A stretch of 64,000 nt of DNA from Hallerella sp963656065 (GTDB lineage Bacteria > Fibrobacterota > Fibrobacteria > Fibrobacterales > Fibrobacteraceae). The notes beneath the pieces are model-generated. The model was not told the DNA's origin. It saw nothing but the letters and a program-made list of their open reading frames with translations, and did no database searches. Made by a program: the position numbers and the translations under genes. Below, piece after piece: positions 33,646-42,715 of the stretch; within the stretch, counting starts at the first letter, position 1; the number at the start of each line of letters is the position of its first letter. The stretch is from contig CAVKGV010000001.1 in the NCBI GenBank assembly GCA_963656065.1, forward strand, positions 337,207-401,206, given 5' to 3'.

Positions 33646-34611
33646 ATGGAACAGGATGTCCGCTATTCCCTGTCCGACGACCTGAAACGGATCGTCGCGG
33701 GCGAAAACGAAACGGTTTTCCGCATGGTGGAAGACCGTTTTTCCGTAAAAATCCTTTCCAGGCTTCCGGGACTCACCCTCCGAAAAGCAGGCGAAAATTC
33801 CGACATCCAGGGAGCGCTCGCATTCCTCGACCAGCTGAAAATCGCGGCGAAAAACGGGACGTTCCTCTCGCCGGGATTCCTTGCGCGGATTTTCGACGAG
33901 TCGGACGGCAAGGATTCCCCGAATGCGTCCGGAAAGTTCATCCCCGAAGCGCCGCTCCTCAGAAACCGTCTGGGAATTCCGGTCTCGGCGAGGACTCCAT
34001 CGCAGGCAAAGCTCATTAAGGCCTGCGAAACGAACGACATCATCTTTGCCGACGGACCCGCCGGAACGGGAAAAACGTTTCTTGCCGTCGCCATCGCCGT
34101 CGCAAGCCTCGAGCTTCACGAAACGGAGCGGATCTGCCTCGTGCGTCCGGCAGTCGAAGCCGGAGAATCCCTCGGGTATCTGCCAGGCGACCTCAAGGAA
34201 AAGATTTCCCCCTACCTGCGCCCCATCCAAGACAGCCTCTCCGAACTTCTCTCTTCCGAAAAACTGCGCAAATACCAGGAAGGCGGACAGATCGAAGTCG
34301 CGCCTCTCGCCTATATGCGCGGACGCACGCTCAAGCACGCCTTCATCATCCTCGACGAGGCCCAGAACACGACCATTCCGCAAATGCAGATGTTCCTTAC
34401 CCGTCTCGGCGAACATTCCAAGGCGATAATCACCGGGGACTCTTCGCAAATCGACCTCGGGCCGAAACAGGTCTCGGGATTCGCCCACGCCATCCGCCTG
34501 CTCGGAAAAATCCGCGGCATCGCACACATATCCTTCCCCGCAACCGACGTCTTGCGGCATCCGCTTGTCCGCGAAATCGTCAAGGCCTATGCAACCGGAG
34601 GAAAAAAATGA
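33646..34611 (+). CDS. PhoH-family ATPase (YbeZ type)
   Basis: 321 residues. N-terminal KH-like segment, then a RecA/helicase-type ATPase with Walker A ADGPAGTGKTFLA, RPAVEAGESLGYLPGDLKEK, Walker B IILDEAQNTT and ITGDSSQIDL. YbeZ/PhoH proteins interact with YbeY in rRNA and ribosome maintenance. Overlaps the next gene by ATGA. The phoH/7TM-HD pair is the common bacterial arrangement, but ybeY, which usually follows, is not here. Confidence 0.95.
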   Translation: MEQDVRYSLSDDLKRIVAGENETVFRMVEDRFSVKILSRLPGLTLRKAGENSDIQGALAFLDQLKIAAKNGTFLSPGFLARIFDESDGKDSPNASGKFIPEAPLLRNRLGIPVSARTPSQAKLIKACETNDIIFADGPAGTGKTFLAVAIAVASLELHETERICLVRPAVEAGESLGYLPGDLKEKISPYLRPIQDSLSELLSSEKLRKYQEGGQIEVAPLAYMRGRTLKHAFIILDEAQNTTIPQMQMFLTRLGEHSKAIITGDSSQIDLGPKQVSGFAHAIRLLGKIRGIAHISFPATDVLRHPLVREIVKAYATGGKK

Positions 34612-36893
34612 ACAGAAAACTCAAATGGCATCTTCTCATAGGCTGGGCGATTATCGTCGCCATGGCCATTTTTCTTTTTCCTGACAGGGATCTTGCGCAG
34701 AAGTCGGAAATTCCCCACCTCGGACAGATCAGTCCGCGGACGATTATCGCTCCGATTTCGTTTGAAGTTCCAAAATCCGCCCAGGAAATTTCGACGGAAA
34801 AGGCCCGCGCCGCAGACAAGGTCTATGCGGTATTCGAGTTCAACCATGACGAGACGGTTCGCATCGGAAACGATCTGAAAACCTACCTGGCAAACGTTGC
34901 CAAATACAGGACGCTCCAAGCCGAAATTTCCGCAGCTTCCGCGGAAGATTCTTCCGTACAAATCAAGGTACAGCAGGCGTCGCAGCTTTTTCACCAGCTC
35001 ACGAACCGCCTGTCCAATACGGCCGTACAGCAACTCGCATCGAGCAAGCGCGCCGCGGATTCGCTCGAAAGCGTTTTTGACAGGATGCTCGAGAACGGCG
35101 TTTCAAACACACTGCTCGCTCCGAACAACACAAGCGTCCAGCTGTTCCGCGACACATACAACCTCCAGGACGTGAACTTCATCCCCTACACCAAGACCGA
35201 AGTTTCCTTTGTGCGCGACAGCGAAGAGAGAAAACTCGACGCGAGCCGAATCCAACCGCGGGAACGCGCCATCGACGAAGCATTCACCGACTTGCAGCAG
35301 AATTTCAAGAGCCAGGGACTCCAGAGCGCCTTCTATGAAGCGCTTTACGTATTTACCCTTCCGAACGTTTTCTATCTCGCCAAGGAAACGGAACACCGGA
35401 AGGAAATGGCGGAAGCGCAGGTGAACGCGTCCAAGGGCATGATTCCCCGCGGCATGGAACTTGTCTCGCAAGGTTCAATCGTCACCAAGGATATCCTCGA
35501 ACGGCTCGAAGCCCTGCAAAACGCCCTGCAAAAAGAGGAAGGGTCCCGGCACGTCACCGCGCTCTACGGGCATGTTCTCTTCATCGCTATCATCGTTTCG
35601 CTGTTCTTCCTCTACTTCTACTTTTTCCAATTTGCCCGTATCCGAAACCGCCGGGAACTCTGGTCCATCATCGCCCTGGTCATCTTGCAATTGGGCGCCT
35701 TCGCGACCATCCACTATTTTTCCGCCTACATCCAGAAGACGATGCCATCCCTCCCGCAGGATTTTGACGTCATCTGGTTCTATCCGTTTATCCTTTCTCC
35801 CGTTATCGCGACCGTCCTTTACGACCGGCAGCTCGGGACCATCTTTGCCGCATTCTCGGCAACGTTCTTAGGCATGCTTTCCGGCTACGATCTTTCCACG
35901 ACAATCCTCGCCTTTGGAATTTCCTGGGCCGGGCTTCACGGGCTGAACCGAATCCGCTACCGTTCGCAGTTCATCTGGAGCATCCTCGAAGCGCTCGTCG
36001 CCTTTGCCTGCGCGCTTGTCATCCAGCTCCTTCTCCGGAACCGTTTCCAAATGGATATTTTCCTGCCGACCCTTATCGCCGGATCCATCAACATCGTCTT
36101 CTGCTGCGCGGTTTCCTCGGTTCTCCTGATCCATCTCGCCGAGCGTATCTTCGGCATCACGACCGACCTTACTCTGATGGAACTTTCGGACTTCAACCGG
36201 TCCGCCCTCAAGCGCATTTCGGATCTCGCCCCGGGGACATTCCACCACTCGATCCAGGTGGCAAACCTCGCCGAGAAAGTCGCCGACGAAATCGGAGCAA
36301 ACTCTCTCCTCGTCCGCACCATGGCGCTCTACCACGATATCGGCAAGACGATGCGCCCGGAATTTTTCACGGAAAACCAGAAGCAGGGACTCAACCCACA
36401 CAAGACGCTCCCCCCGCTCGAATCCGCCCGGATCATCATCAGCCATGTCACACAGGGCGTCGAGCTCGCCAAGGAATTCAACCTGCCATCGGTCATCGTT
36501 GACGGCATCACGCAGCATCACGGCACAGGCGTCGTCCAGTATTTCTATCTCGAATCCAAGAAAAACGATCCGGAAAATACGCACATCGAGAACTTTACCT
36601 ATCCGGGACCGAAGCCGCAGAGCCGGGAAACGGCGATTCTCATGATTTCGGATGTCATCGAAGCGTCCAGCCGCGCTATGCCGGAACCCACGCCCGAAAA
36701 GCTCCGGGAACTCATCAACACGACCATCAACGCGCGCCTCAATGAAGGGCAGCTTTCGGAAAGCGGACTCAACCTGCGCGACCTTTCAAAGCTCTCCGAG
36801 GCGTTTCTCCAGAGCCTCGACGGAACCTATCACACCCGGGTCAAGTATCCCGCCGCCGCGCTCGCCGCCGGAAGATTCGGCAAACGCGTCTAA
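34608..36893 (+). CDS. 7TM-HD membrane phosphodiesterase (PgpH/YqfF type)
   Basis: 761 residues. One N-terminal membrane helix, a large extracytoplasmic 7TMR-HDED domain (about 30-315), seven membrane helices (about 320-510) and a cytosolic HD domain with FHHSIQVANLAEKV, LYHDIGK, HVTQGVELA and HHGTGVVQYFY. The HD metal ligands are therefore intact. Homologues hydrolyse c-di-AMP; no diadenylate cyclase is in the window, so the substrate is inferred from family. It ends at a bidirectional terminator. Confidence 0.93.
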   Translation: MNRKLKWHLLIGWAIIVAMAIFLFPDRDLAQKSEIPHLGQISPRTIIAPISFEVPKSAQEISTEKARAADKVYAVFEFNHDETVRIGNDLKTYLANVAKYRTLQAEISAASAEDSSVQIKVQQASQLFHQLTNRLSNTAVQQLASSKRAADSLESVFDRMLENGVSNTLLAPNNTSVQLFRDTYNLQDVNFIPYTKTEVSFVRDSEERKLDASRIQPRERAIDEAFTDLQQNFKSQGLQSAFYEALYVFTLPNVFYLAKETEHRKEMAEAQVNASKGMIPRGMELVSQGSIVTKDILERLEALQNALQKEEGSRHVTALYGHVLFIAIIVSLFFLYFYFFQFARIRNRRELWSIIALVILQLGAFATIHYFSAYIQKTMPSLPQDFDVIWFYPFILSPVIATVLYDRQLGTIFAAFSATFLGMLSGYDLSTTILAFGISWAGLHGLNRIRYRSQFIWSILEALVAFACALVIQLLLRNRFQMDIFLPTLIAGSINIVFCCAVSSVLLIHLAERIFGITTDLTLMELSDFNRSALKRISDLAPGTFHHSIQVANLAEKVADEIGANSLLVRTMALYHDIGKTMRPEFFTENQKQGLNPHKTLPPLESARIIISHVTQGVELAKEFNLPSVIVDGITQHHGTGVVQYFYLESKKNDPENTHIENFTYPGPKPQSRETAILMISDVIEASSRAMPEPTPEKLRELINTTINARLNEGQLSESGLNLRDLSKLSEAFLQSLDGTYHTRVKYPAAALAAGRFGKRV

Positions 36894-36913
36894 GCGAACT
36901 TTTATTTCAAACG

Positions 36914-36944
36914 AAAAATTCCCGGGAAACCCGGGAATTTTTTT
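36914..36944. terminator. Bidirectional terminator between the 7TM-HD gene and the xylanase gene
   Basis: AAAAATTCCCGGG and its complement around an AAA loop, with an A-run on one side and a T-run on the other, serving two convergent genes. Confidence 0.9.
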
Positions 36945-36981
36945 CACAGGAAAATTTCCTGCCGGCAAAAATTTGCGGAGC

Positions 36982-38655
36982 CTATTCCAGAGAAATATGC
37001 TTTTCCGCACCGGTCTTGGCTTTCACGCGATATGTTCCCGGGAAACCCCGGAAATGAATTTTTCCTTCCTTGTCCGCGACAACCGTTTCATCGGTCGTCC
37101 AAACCTTGTGCCACAACTCGTAGATGCGCTTCCCTACGGGCTTTTCCGTTCCATCCGCCGCAATGAGGCCGCCGTCCGGGAGCCAGTGCCGCGCATCCCA
37201 GAATCCCCATAACATAATGCCCTTCACCGCCGGATGGCTGAAAGCAGAACGGACGAACATTTCCGTTTCACGCATTTTTTCCTCTTCGCTTAAGCCCGAT
37301 TGCAGGCCACGCGCACCGTTCGCTTCCTCGACATAAGAGCCGATGTCGAATTCCGTCACCTTGATGGGAAGTCCGAATTCCGCAAGACGGTCGAGACGTT
37401 CGTGAATGAGGGCGGGAATCACCTTGGCGCCACCGAAATGGCACTGCACACCGATCCCCGAAACGGGAATTCCCCTGTCGAGCATTCCGCGGAGAAGCTC
37501 GTAGTAGCGTTCCGTCTCGCCCAAGGCGACCACGTTGAAATCGTTGGTGTAGAGCACAGCCGAAGGATCCGCCCGATGCGCCCACACGAATGCGCTGTCG
37601 AGAAGTCCCCAGCCGCACTTGTCGAACAGGAACGTTTCGTGGAACGGCTCGTTCCATACGTCGTATTCCTTGAAGATTCCCTTGTATTCTTTCAGGTCGC
37701 GGAAAATGCGGGTCTTGATATTTTTCGCAATATCCTTGCAGCTGCCCTGGATGCTCCAATGCTTGTCGTAATTGTATTTCTGGATTCCCCACACGAGATT
37801 GTGCCCGCGAAGATTCCAGCCGTTCTCCTTGGCGAACTGGATGTATTCCTGCAATTCCTTCTTGCGAAGCTTTCCCTTTTGCGGTTCGTATTCCGGCCAT
37901 TTGAAAAGATTTTCGGGAACGCCCGCCCAGAAATAACGGGTTGCCGCTTTCCGGTACCACTGCTCCACGCTGTCCTTGGAATCTCCGTAAAAGGCTATCG
38001 CCGTCCCGAAGGGAAAGGCGTGCCGTTCGAGCGTCACATGCACCGTATCGCCGGGTTTAAAGCCCGCTAGCGAGAGGTCCTTTTTCCGGACGGAATCTAT
38101 CCGCGCATCGGCATTTGCATACCATTTTTCGTCAAAGCCTTCGGCACTCGGCGTCACTTCTACATCGTCAAAGAAGACGTTTCCTTTCGCAAAGCCTAGC
38201 TGGAACGTCACGTTGTTCAGGCCATAGCCTTTCTCGTCCGCGAAAAACTTCATCCGGTATGTTTTCCATTCGGGAGAAAGCTCAAAGGACGAGGAAGCCT
38301 TTTGACGATAATCGGGCATTCCCCCCTGAACAATCGCCACAACGGCACCGCCCTGATCCGAACGAGCCTTGAAAGAAAGATTGTAGTAGCCCGTATCCGC
38401 CAGGAACTTCGGCGGCTGGAGCTGAAGACCCCACCATTCCTTCGGCCCCTTCTTGATAGAAACGACAGCGCCGTTCGAACCGTCGAATCCGATTTTCGGT
38501 TCCCCGATCTTTGCCGTCGCCTCCGCAGGTCCCGTGGGATTATTCCACAGATACCAGCCGCCATCGCCGAGTTCCAGATCTCCATTGGAAATCAGGTTTT
38601 TCGCGCCTACGTTTGCGGCTAACGCCACCGAAATTGCAACCAGAGCTTTTTTCAT
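36982..38655 (-). CDS. Secreted GH10 endo-1,4-beta-xylanase with N-terminal CBM-like domain
   Basis: Cuts internal bonds of xylan. It has 557 residues: signal peptide 1-18, a beta-sandwich resembling CBM4/9-type or carbohydrate-binding domains (about 20-170; LISNGDLELGDGGWYLWNN), then a GH10 barrel (about 185-530). The acid/base is E336 in DVWNEPFHE and the nucleophile E435 in VTEFDIG; HNLVWG and MLWGFWD are also typical. A short C-terminal strand-rich tail follows. AAGGAG precedes the ATG. It stands alone, with terminators on the downstream side. Confidence 0.96.
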   Translation of the reverse strand: MKKALVAISVALAANVGAKNLISNGDLELGDGGWYLWNNPTGPAEATAKIGEPKIGFDGSNGAVVSIKKGPKEWWGLQLQPPKFLADTGYYNLSFKARSDQGGAVVAIVQGGMPDYRQKASSSFELSPEWKTYRMKFFADEKGYGLNNVTFQLGFAKGNVFFDDVEVTPSAEGFDEKWYANADARIDSVRKKDLSLAGFKPGDTVHVTLERHAFPFGTAIAFYGDSKDSVEQWYRKAATRYFWAGVPENLFKWPEYEPQKGKLRKKELQEYIQFAKENGWNLRGHNLVWGIQKYNYDKHWSIQGSCKDIAKNIKTRIFRDLKEYKGIFKEYDVWNEPFHETFLFDKCGWGLLDSAFVWAHRADPSAVLYTNDFNVVALGETERYYELLRGMLDRGIPVSGIGVQCHFGGAKVIPALIHERLDRLAEFGLPIKVTEFDIGSYVEEANGARGLQSGLSEEEKMRETEMFVRSAFSHPAVKGIMLWGFWDARHWLPDGGLIAADGTEKPVGKRIYELWHKVWTTDETVVADKEGKIHFRGFPGTYRVKAKTGAEKHISLE

Positions 38656-38812
38656 AAGGATCTCCTTGATGTGGTACCCAATCTATTTCAAAAATTTTCA
38701 GCCCACAAAAAGGCAATGAGTTTTTTGGTTACAGACGGGAACATTTTTACAGGCAGAGATGGTCCGGCATTTCGCACATCAAAAAAAAATCACTTTTTTC
38801 CGCAAACCACCC

Positions 38813-38841
38813 TTGACAGGCGAAAAACATCTTTATATATT
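38813..38841 (+). promoter_or_regulatory. Near-consensus sigma-70 promoter of the DUF3098-tRNA unit
   Basis: TTGACA (38813-38818), 17-bp spacer, TATATT (38836-38841). The predicted start is near 38848, giving a leader of about 40 nt. The best -35/-10 pair noticed in the window. Confidence 0.8.
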
Positions 38842-38887
38842 TGGGCTACCCTAACGGTGATAACACTAAGACAAGGTTGAGATAGTT

Positions 38888-39073
38888 ATGAAAAAGAACA
38901 TTCTTTTAATCGCTCTCGGAACTTTGTTGATAGTGATCGGATTTGTCTGTCTTGCTCAAGGGCCTGCGGACAACCCTGTATCGCTGACGGTCGCACCGAT
39001 TATTTTGGTCTTCGCTTACCTGGTAGTGATTCCAATCGGAATTCTCTGGGGCGGTAAAAGCCAGAAGAAGTAA
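38888..39073 (+). CDS. DUF3098 small membrane protein
   Basis: 61 residues with two membrane helices (ILLIALGTLLIVIGFVCL and LTVAPIILVFAYLVVIPIGIL) and a basic tail, matching the DUF3098 layout of FCB-group bacteria: a Gly-rich turn, a short polar loop and the LTVAPI motif before helix 2. No function is known. Its TAA stop is immediately followed by the first base of tRNA-Val, so the mRNA and two tRNAs share one transcript. Confidence 0.8.
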   Translation: MKKNILLIALGTLLIVIGFVCLAQGPADNPVSLTVAPIILVFAYLVVIPIGILWGGKSQKK

Positions 39074-39148
39074 GGGCGATTAGCTCAGTTGGTTCAGAGC
39101 AGCTGCCTTACAAGCAGCGGGTCAGCGGTTCGAATCCGTTATCGCCCA
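39074..39148 (+). tRNA. tRNA-Val (anticodon TAC)
   Basis: Complete cloverleaf: acceptor GGGCGAT/ATCGCCC, D-stem GCTC/GAGC, anticodon stem GCTGC/GCAGC with loop CTTACAA, T-arm AGCGG-TTCGAAT-CCGTT, discriminator A. CCA is not encoded. Starts the base after the DUF3098 stop. Confidence 0.97.
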
Positions 39149-39152
39149 GAAT

Positions 39153-39228
39153 GGGGTGGTAGCTCAATTTTGGTTAGAGCACCGGCCTGTCACGCCGGAG
39201 GTTACGAGTTCAAGCCTCGTCCATCCCG
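39153..39228 (+). tRNA. tRNA-Asp (anticodon GTC)
   Basis: Acceptor GGGGTGG/CCATCCC (one G-U pair), D-stem GCTC/GAGC, anticodon stem CCGGC/GCCGG with loop CTGTCAC, T-arm ACGAG-TTCAAGC-CTCGT, discriminator G. CCA is not encoded. Four bases after tRNA-Val. Confidence 0.97.
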
Positions 39229-39234
39229 CTAAAA

Positions 39235-39261
39235 AGTCTCTCTGCAAAGAGAGGCTTTTTT
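39235..39261 (+). terminator. Terminator of the DUF3098-tRNA transcript
   Basis: AGTCTCTC paired with GAGAGGCT (one G-U) around a 6-nt loop, then TTTTTT. Confidence 0.85.
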
Positions 39262-39497
39262 CGTGCACCAGGATACAAAAATCACTTGGGTACCGTTTGA
39301 ACCGACCTCCATTAATAGTGTCCTTGCCAACAACAATGATGTAATGTCAAATTATATTGTAAGTTTTTGGCGAAATTGTGCCGAAGTAGTTTGTTGGCGG
39401 ACGGTAACCAAGATTATAATTTTTCTATTTCATCTCGAATGGGTTGTGCTTTGTTTCTTTGCCAATCATCGAAAAGGCACTTTGTGGAAAACAATAA

Positions 39498-39572
39498 ATG
39501 AAAAAGAACATGCTCTTGCTCGTGTTGTTAGGCCTTTTTGTTTACGGGGTCCTGGACGGGCCTTTCCCATGA
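39498..39572 (+). CDS. Possible 24-residue hydrophobic peptide
   Basis: MKKNMLLLVLLGLFVYGVLD... with no clear ribosome-binding site. Its first 14 bases match the start of the DUF3098 gene, so it may be a decayed paralogue start, a small membrane peptide, or chance. Confidence 0.25.
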   Translation: MKKNMLLLVLLGLFVYGVLDGPFP

Positions 39573-39648
39573 ATTGTTGATTTTACAGAAAGAAATATAC
39601 ACATTCTTTGCGCAGCGTCTGTACCGATGACAGAAAAGGAGTTTTGCT

Positions 39649-39690
39649 ATGAAAAATAATTTCTCCGATTTTCCATTACTTTATATTTAA
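39649..39690 (+). CDS. Possible 13-residue peptide with a strong ribosome-binding site
   Basis: MKNNFSDFPLLYI preceded by AAAGGAG at 7 nt. A hairpin begins 5 nt after its stop. TTGTTG and TATACA 16 nt apart lie upstream (about 39573 and 39595), so a short transcript is possible. Confidence 0.25.
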   Translation: MKNNFSDFPLLYI

Positions 39691-39695
39691 ACATA

Positions 39696-39721
39696 AAGTC
39701 GCCGAAAAATTCCGGCGACTT
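39696..39721 (-). terminator. Hairpin downstream of serA
   Basis: AAGTCGCCG paired with CGGCGACTT around an 8-nt loop. On the serA strand it is followed by TTTATGTTTA, an imperfect U-tract. Confidence 0.6.
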
Positions 39722-39744
39722 GAAAGCATTCGATTTTTACAAGG

Positions 39745-40914
39745 CTAGAAGTGAATCACGCGGACGCGAATCACCTTGTCGAGCTTCTTCAGCGCATCGA
39801 TAATGGAATCATCGACGACCGTTTCCACGTCAATCAGGTTGTAGCCTATTTTGCCGTTCGACTTGTTGCTGAAGCTTGCGATATTGATGTTCGCTGCGCC
39901 GAAGACCTTCGTAATTTCCGCAATCATGTTCGGAACATCCTGGTTAATCACGACGACACGGCTCTTGACTTCCGCATGGGGGAAGCTGTCAAGCGGCGGG
40001 AAGTTCACCGAATTGCGGACCACGCCGAATTCCAGATAATCCTTCAACTCTTCGACAGCCATCACCGCGCAGTTTTCCTCGGCCTCTTCGGTAGAAGCTC
40101 CCAGGTGCGGGAAAATCTTGATCTTCGGATTCTGCATGGACTTCGGGTCGGCAAAGTCGGTGAGGTAAGTCTGGAGACGCCCTTCGTCGAGCATCTTGTA
40201 AACCGTGTCCATGTTCACGATGCCGCCACGGGCAAAGTTCATGATGATCGATCCCTTGAACGCCGCAAGGTTCTTTTCGTTCAGCATGTTCTCGGTCACG
40301 CCCTTGATGAACGGCACGTGCACGGTGATGAAATCCGACTTCGCGATGACTTCTTCAATCGTCTTCACGACGGTGACAACATTCGAAAGCTTGTGCATGT
40401 TCGCCGCGCTCGGATACGGTTCGTAAGCGACCACGTTCATGTTCTTCCAACGTGCATAGTTCGAAACGAGCACGCCGATTTTTCCAAGCCCGATGACACC
40501 GAGCGTCTTCCCGGCAAGTTCCGTCCCCGCGAACATTTTCTTGCCCTTTTCAATCGTCTTGTCGAGCGCCGGATCGTTCGGATCGAGAGACTTGACCCAG
40601 GCTTCCGCTTCGGACACATGGCGAACGGCCATTCCGAGAATCGTCATCACCAGTTCCGCCACCGCATTCGCATTGGCTCCCGGCGTATTGAAAACGCAGA
40701 CACCCTTCGAACTCGCCTTGTCAATGGTGATGTTGTTCACGCCGGCACCGGCACGGGCCACCGCAAGCAGACCATCAAAAGAATCCGTATCGACCTGCGC
40801 ACTGCGGACGAGAATCGCTTCCGGAGATTCGACAGATTCCGAAACTTCGTAGCCGTTCCCGAAAAGATCGAGACCTTTCTTGGAAATGTTGTTCAGAGTT
40901 TTGATTTTACGCAT
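39745..40914 (-). CDS. serA: D-3-phosphoglycerate dehydrogenase
   Basis: First committed step of serine synthesis. It has 389 residues from the ATG at 40914 (AAGGA 8 nt upstream). The dinucleotide motif is GVIGLGKIGVLV, with the conserved N-terminal block ARAGAGVNNI, the catalytic Arg in NFARGGIV, and His in FPHLGASTEEAE. A C-terminal ACT domain (about 318-389; VVINQDVPNMIAEITKVFG) suggests feedback control by serine. It is the short form, lacking the allosteric substrate-binding domain. Confidence 0.95.
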   Translation of the reverse strand: MRKIKTLNNISKKGLDLFGNGYEVSESVESPEAILVRSAQVDTDSFDGLLAVARAGAGVNNITIDKASSKGVCVFNTPGANANAVAELVMTILGMAVRHVSEAEAWVKSLDPNDPALDKTIEKGKKMFAGTELAGKTLGVIGLGKIGVLVSNYARWKNMNVVAYEPYPSAANMHKLSNVVTVVKTIEEVIAKSDFITVHVPFIKGVTENMLNEKNLAAFKGSIIMNFARGGIVNMDTVYKMLDEGRLQTYLTDFADPKSMQNPKIKIFPHLGASTEEAEENCAVMAVEELKDYLEFGVVRNSVNFPPLDSFPHAEVKSRVVVINQDVPNMIAEITKVFGAANINIASFSNKSNGKIGYNLIDVETVVDDSIIDALKKLDKVIRVRVIHF

Positions 40915-40949
40915 TGTGAGTTCCTTTGTGAAGGTTCTTTGATAACAAA

Positions 40950-42686
40950 CTATTCTTCGACATAACGCCCGCGGCTCTTGATGAGTTCCACGAGTTCGTC
41001 GAGCGCTTCGGATTCGGGCACGTTCTTCTTCACGCACGTCTTGCCTTCGAAGAGGTTGATGAAACCGGGCGCGCCTCCGACATAGCCGAAGTCAGCGTCC
41101 GCCATTTCGCCCGTCCCGTTCACGATACAGCCCATGACCGCAATCGAAAGGTTCTGGAGATGGCCGAGCCGGGCCTTGATTTTTCCGAGCACATGTTGGA
41201 TGTTGTAGAGCGTGCGTCCGCAGCTCGGGCAGCTGATGAATTCCGTCTTGCTGCGCCTGACTCCCGCCGCCTGCAAGATGTCAAAGGCAAGCGAAACCGC
41301 GGACTTTTCGTCCGAAGCGTCGATGACCACCGCATCGCCGATTCCGTCCGAGAGAAGACAGCCGAATTCCGCGGCGACTTTTAATTTTTCGTCTTCCGCA
41401 CCGGAAATTTTCCGGTAGAGGAGGATCGGATTTTTCGCACCTTTCGACATGAGGGCGGAAACAAGCGCCCGAACACCGAACGTGAAATTTTCACCGGTAT
41501 AGACAACAAGCGAAGCCGCCGGAACATTTTTCGTACCGGAAGCGAACGCCGCAATATCGAAAGCGTCTTTAAATTCGACGATTTCCTGGGAAGAGAGCCC
41601 CGTAAAGGCGAACTCGGGCGAACGCATTTTTCCCGAAATGCTCACGGCATCCGCCACCTCGCCGACCCGCACAGGCTCCTTTCCGCCGAGCGAAACGCCA
41701 GAAAAGTTCACCGGAGAAGTTTCCAGCCGCGTGTAATGATACGGATCCTTTTTCCATTCGGGAACTTCAAACTTCAGTTCTTCTTTCGGCAGTTCGCAGA
41801 CACGGATGAGTTCTCGCGCAACGGGCACTTCCGCCACCGGATCTTCCGTCAGCGACACGCGGATCGTATCCGCGAGCCCGTCGAGGAGCAGCGAACCGAT
41901 TCCGACAGAGGACTTGAGCCTTCCGTCTTCGCCCGCCCCCGCTTCCGTCACGCCGACATGGAAAGGATACGGCTTAAAATGTTCCGCTTCGAGCCGCGCC
42001 GCGAGCATCCGGTAGGCGCAAATTGCGACACGCGGAGTCGAGGACTTGAGGCTCACCACGACCTGGTCAAAATGTTCCGCTTCGCACACGGCGAGATATT
42101 CCAACGCACTTTCGACCATGCCTTCGACCGTATCGCCGTAGCGGTAGAGCATCCGGGCGGAAAGCGAACCGTGGTTCACGCCTATCCGAATTGCGCGCCC
42201 AAGACGTTTCGCTTCTTGCACAAAGGGCGTGAACGTTTCAAAAACCTTTTCCCTGCCTTCGTCAAAATTTTTTTCAGACTGCTTGTCGAGCGTCGCGATG
42301 CCCGAATCGACAAAGTTCCCCGGGTTGATGCGGACCTTTTCGACCCACTTGAGAGCTTCGAAAGCCGCCTTCGGCTGGAAATGGATATCCGCGGACACGG
42401 GAACACGGCAACCCGCAGCCCGAATCTTCTTCATCACTTCTTCGAGAGCCTGTGCATCCGAAAGCGTCGGGGCGGTAATGCGCACCAGTTCGCAACCCGC
42501 ATCCGCAAGCGCAATCGTCTCGGCAACGGTCTTTTCCACATCCTTCGGCTTGGTCGTCGTCATGGACTGCACAAGGACAGGCGCACATCCGCCGATTACG
42601 GCATCACCGACTTTTACCTGGACTGTTTTTCTGCGGACCGGGGAAAACCGGTTCCTGACATAGGGGAAATCAAAAATAACGGACAT
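40950..42686 (-). CDS. ispG: 4-hydroxy-3-methylbut-2-enyl diphosphate synthase, long form
   Basis: Penultimate step of the MEP isoprenoid pathway. It has 578 residues from the ATG at 42686, against about 370 in E. coli: a TIM-barrel domain (about 1-270), a large insertion domain (about 280-450) and the Fe-S reductase domain. The [4Fe-4S] cysteines are C486 and C489 (SCPSCGRTLYN) and C520 (GCIVNGTGE). Three-domain IspG is known from plants, Chlamydiae and Bacteroidota. A TATATT hexamer ends 6 nt before the ATG. Confidence 0.95.
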   Translation of the reverse strand: MSVIFDFPYVRNRFSPVRRKTVQVKVGDAVIGGCAPVLVQSMTTTKPKDVEKTVAETIALADAGCELVRITAPTLSDAQALEEVMKKIRAAGCRVPVSADIHFQPKAAFEALKWVEKVRINPGNFVDSGIATLDKQSEKNFDEGREKVFETFTPFVQEAKRLGRAIRIGVNHGSLSARMLYRYGDTVEGMVESALEYLAVCEAEHFDQVVVSLKSSTPRVAICAYRMLAARLEAEHFKPYPFHVGVTEAGAGEDGRLKSSVGIGSLLLDGLADTIRVSLTEDPVAEVPVARELIRVCELPKEELKFEVPEWKKDPYHYTRLETSPVNFSGVSLGGKEPVRVGEVADAVSISGKMRSPEFAFTGLSSQEIVEFKDAFDIAAFASGTKNVPAASLVVYTGENFTFGVRALVSALMSKGAKNPILLYRKISGAEDEKLKVAAEFGCLLSDGIGDAVVIDASDEKSAVSLAFDILQAAGVRRSKTEFISCPSCGRTLYNIQHVLGKIKARLGHLQNLSIAVMGCIVNGTGEMADADFGYVGGAPGFINLFEGKTCVKKNVPESEALDELVELIKSRGRYVEE

Positions 42687-42692
42687 GCCCCC

Positions 42693-42698
42693 AATATA
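42693..42698 (-). promoter_or_regulatory. TATATT hexamer before ispG
   Basis: Six nucleotides before the ATG at 42686, although a GGGGG run lies between. Confidence 0.4.
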
Positions 42699-42715
42699 GC
42701 TCTTTTTTGCAATTC

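Larger units (their letters stand above)
39262..39744. other. AT-rich intergenic region between the tRNAs and serA
   Basis: About 480 bp without a recognised gene. It contains two very short frames (39498-39572 and 39649-39690) and the serA-side hairpin, each listed separately. Confidence 0.5.

Noticed and set aside
39751..40965. A 404-codon plus-strand open frame
   Set aside because: Antisense to serA and with an unusual His/Arg-rich composition; no independent start signal.
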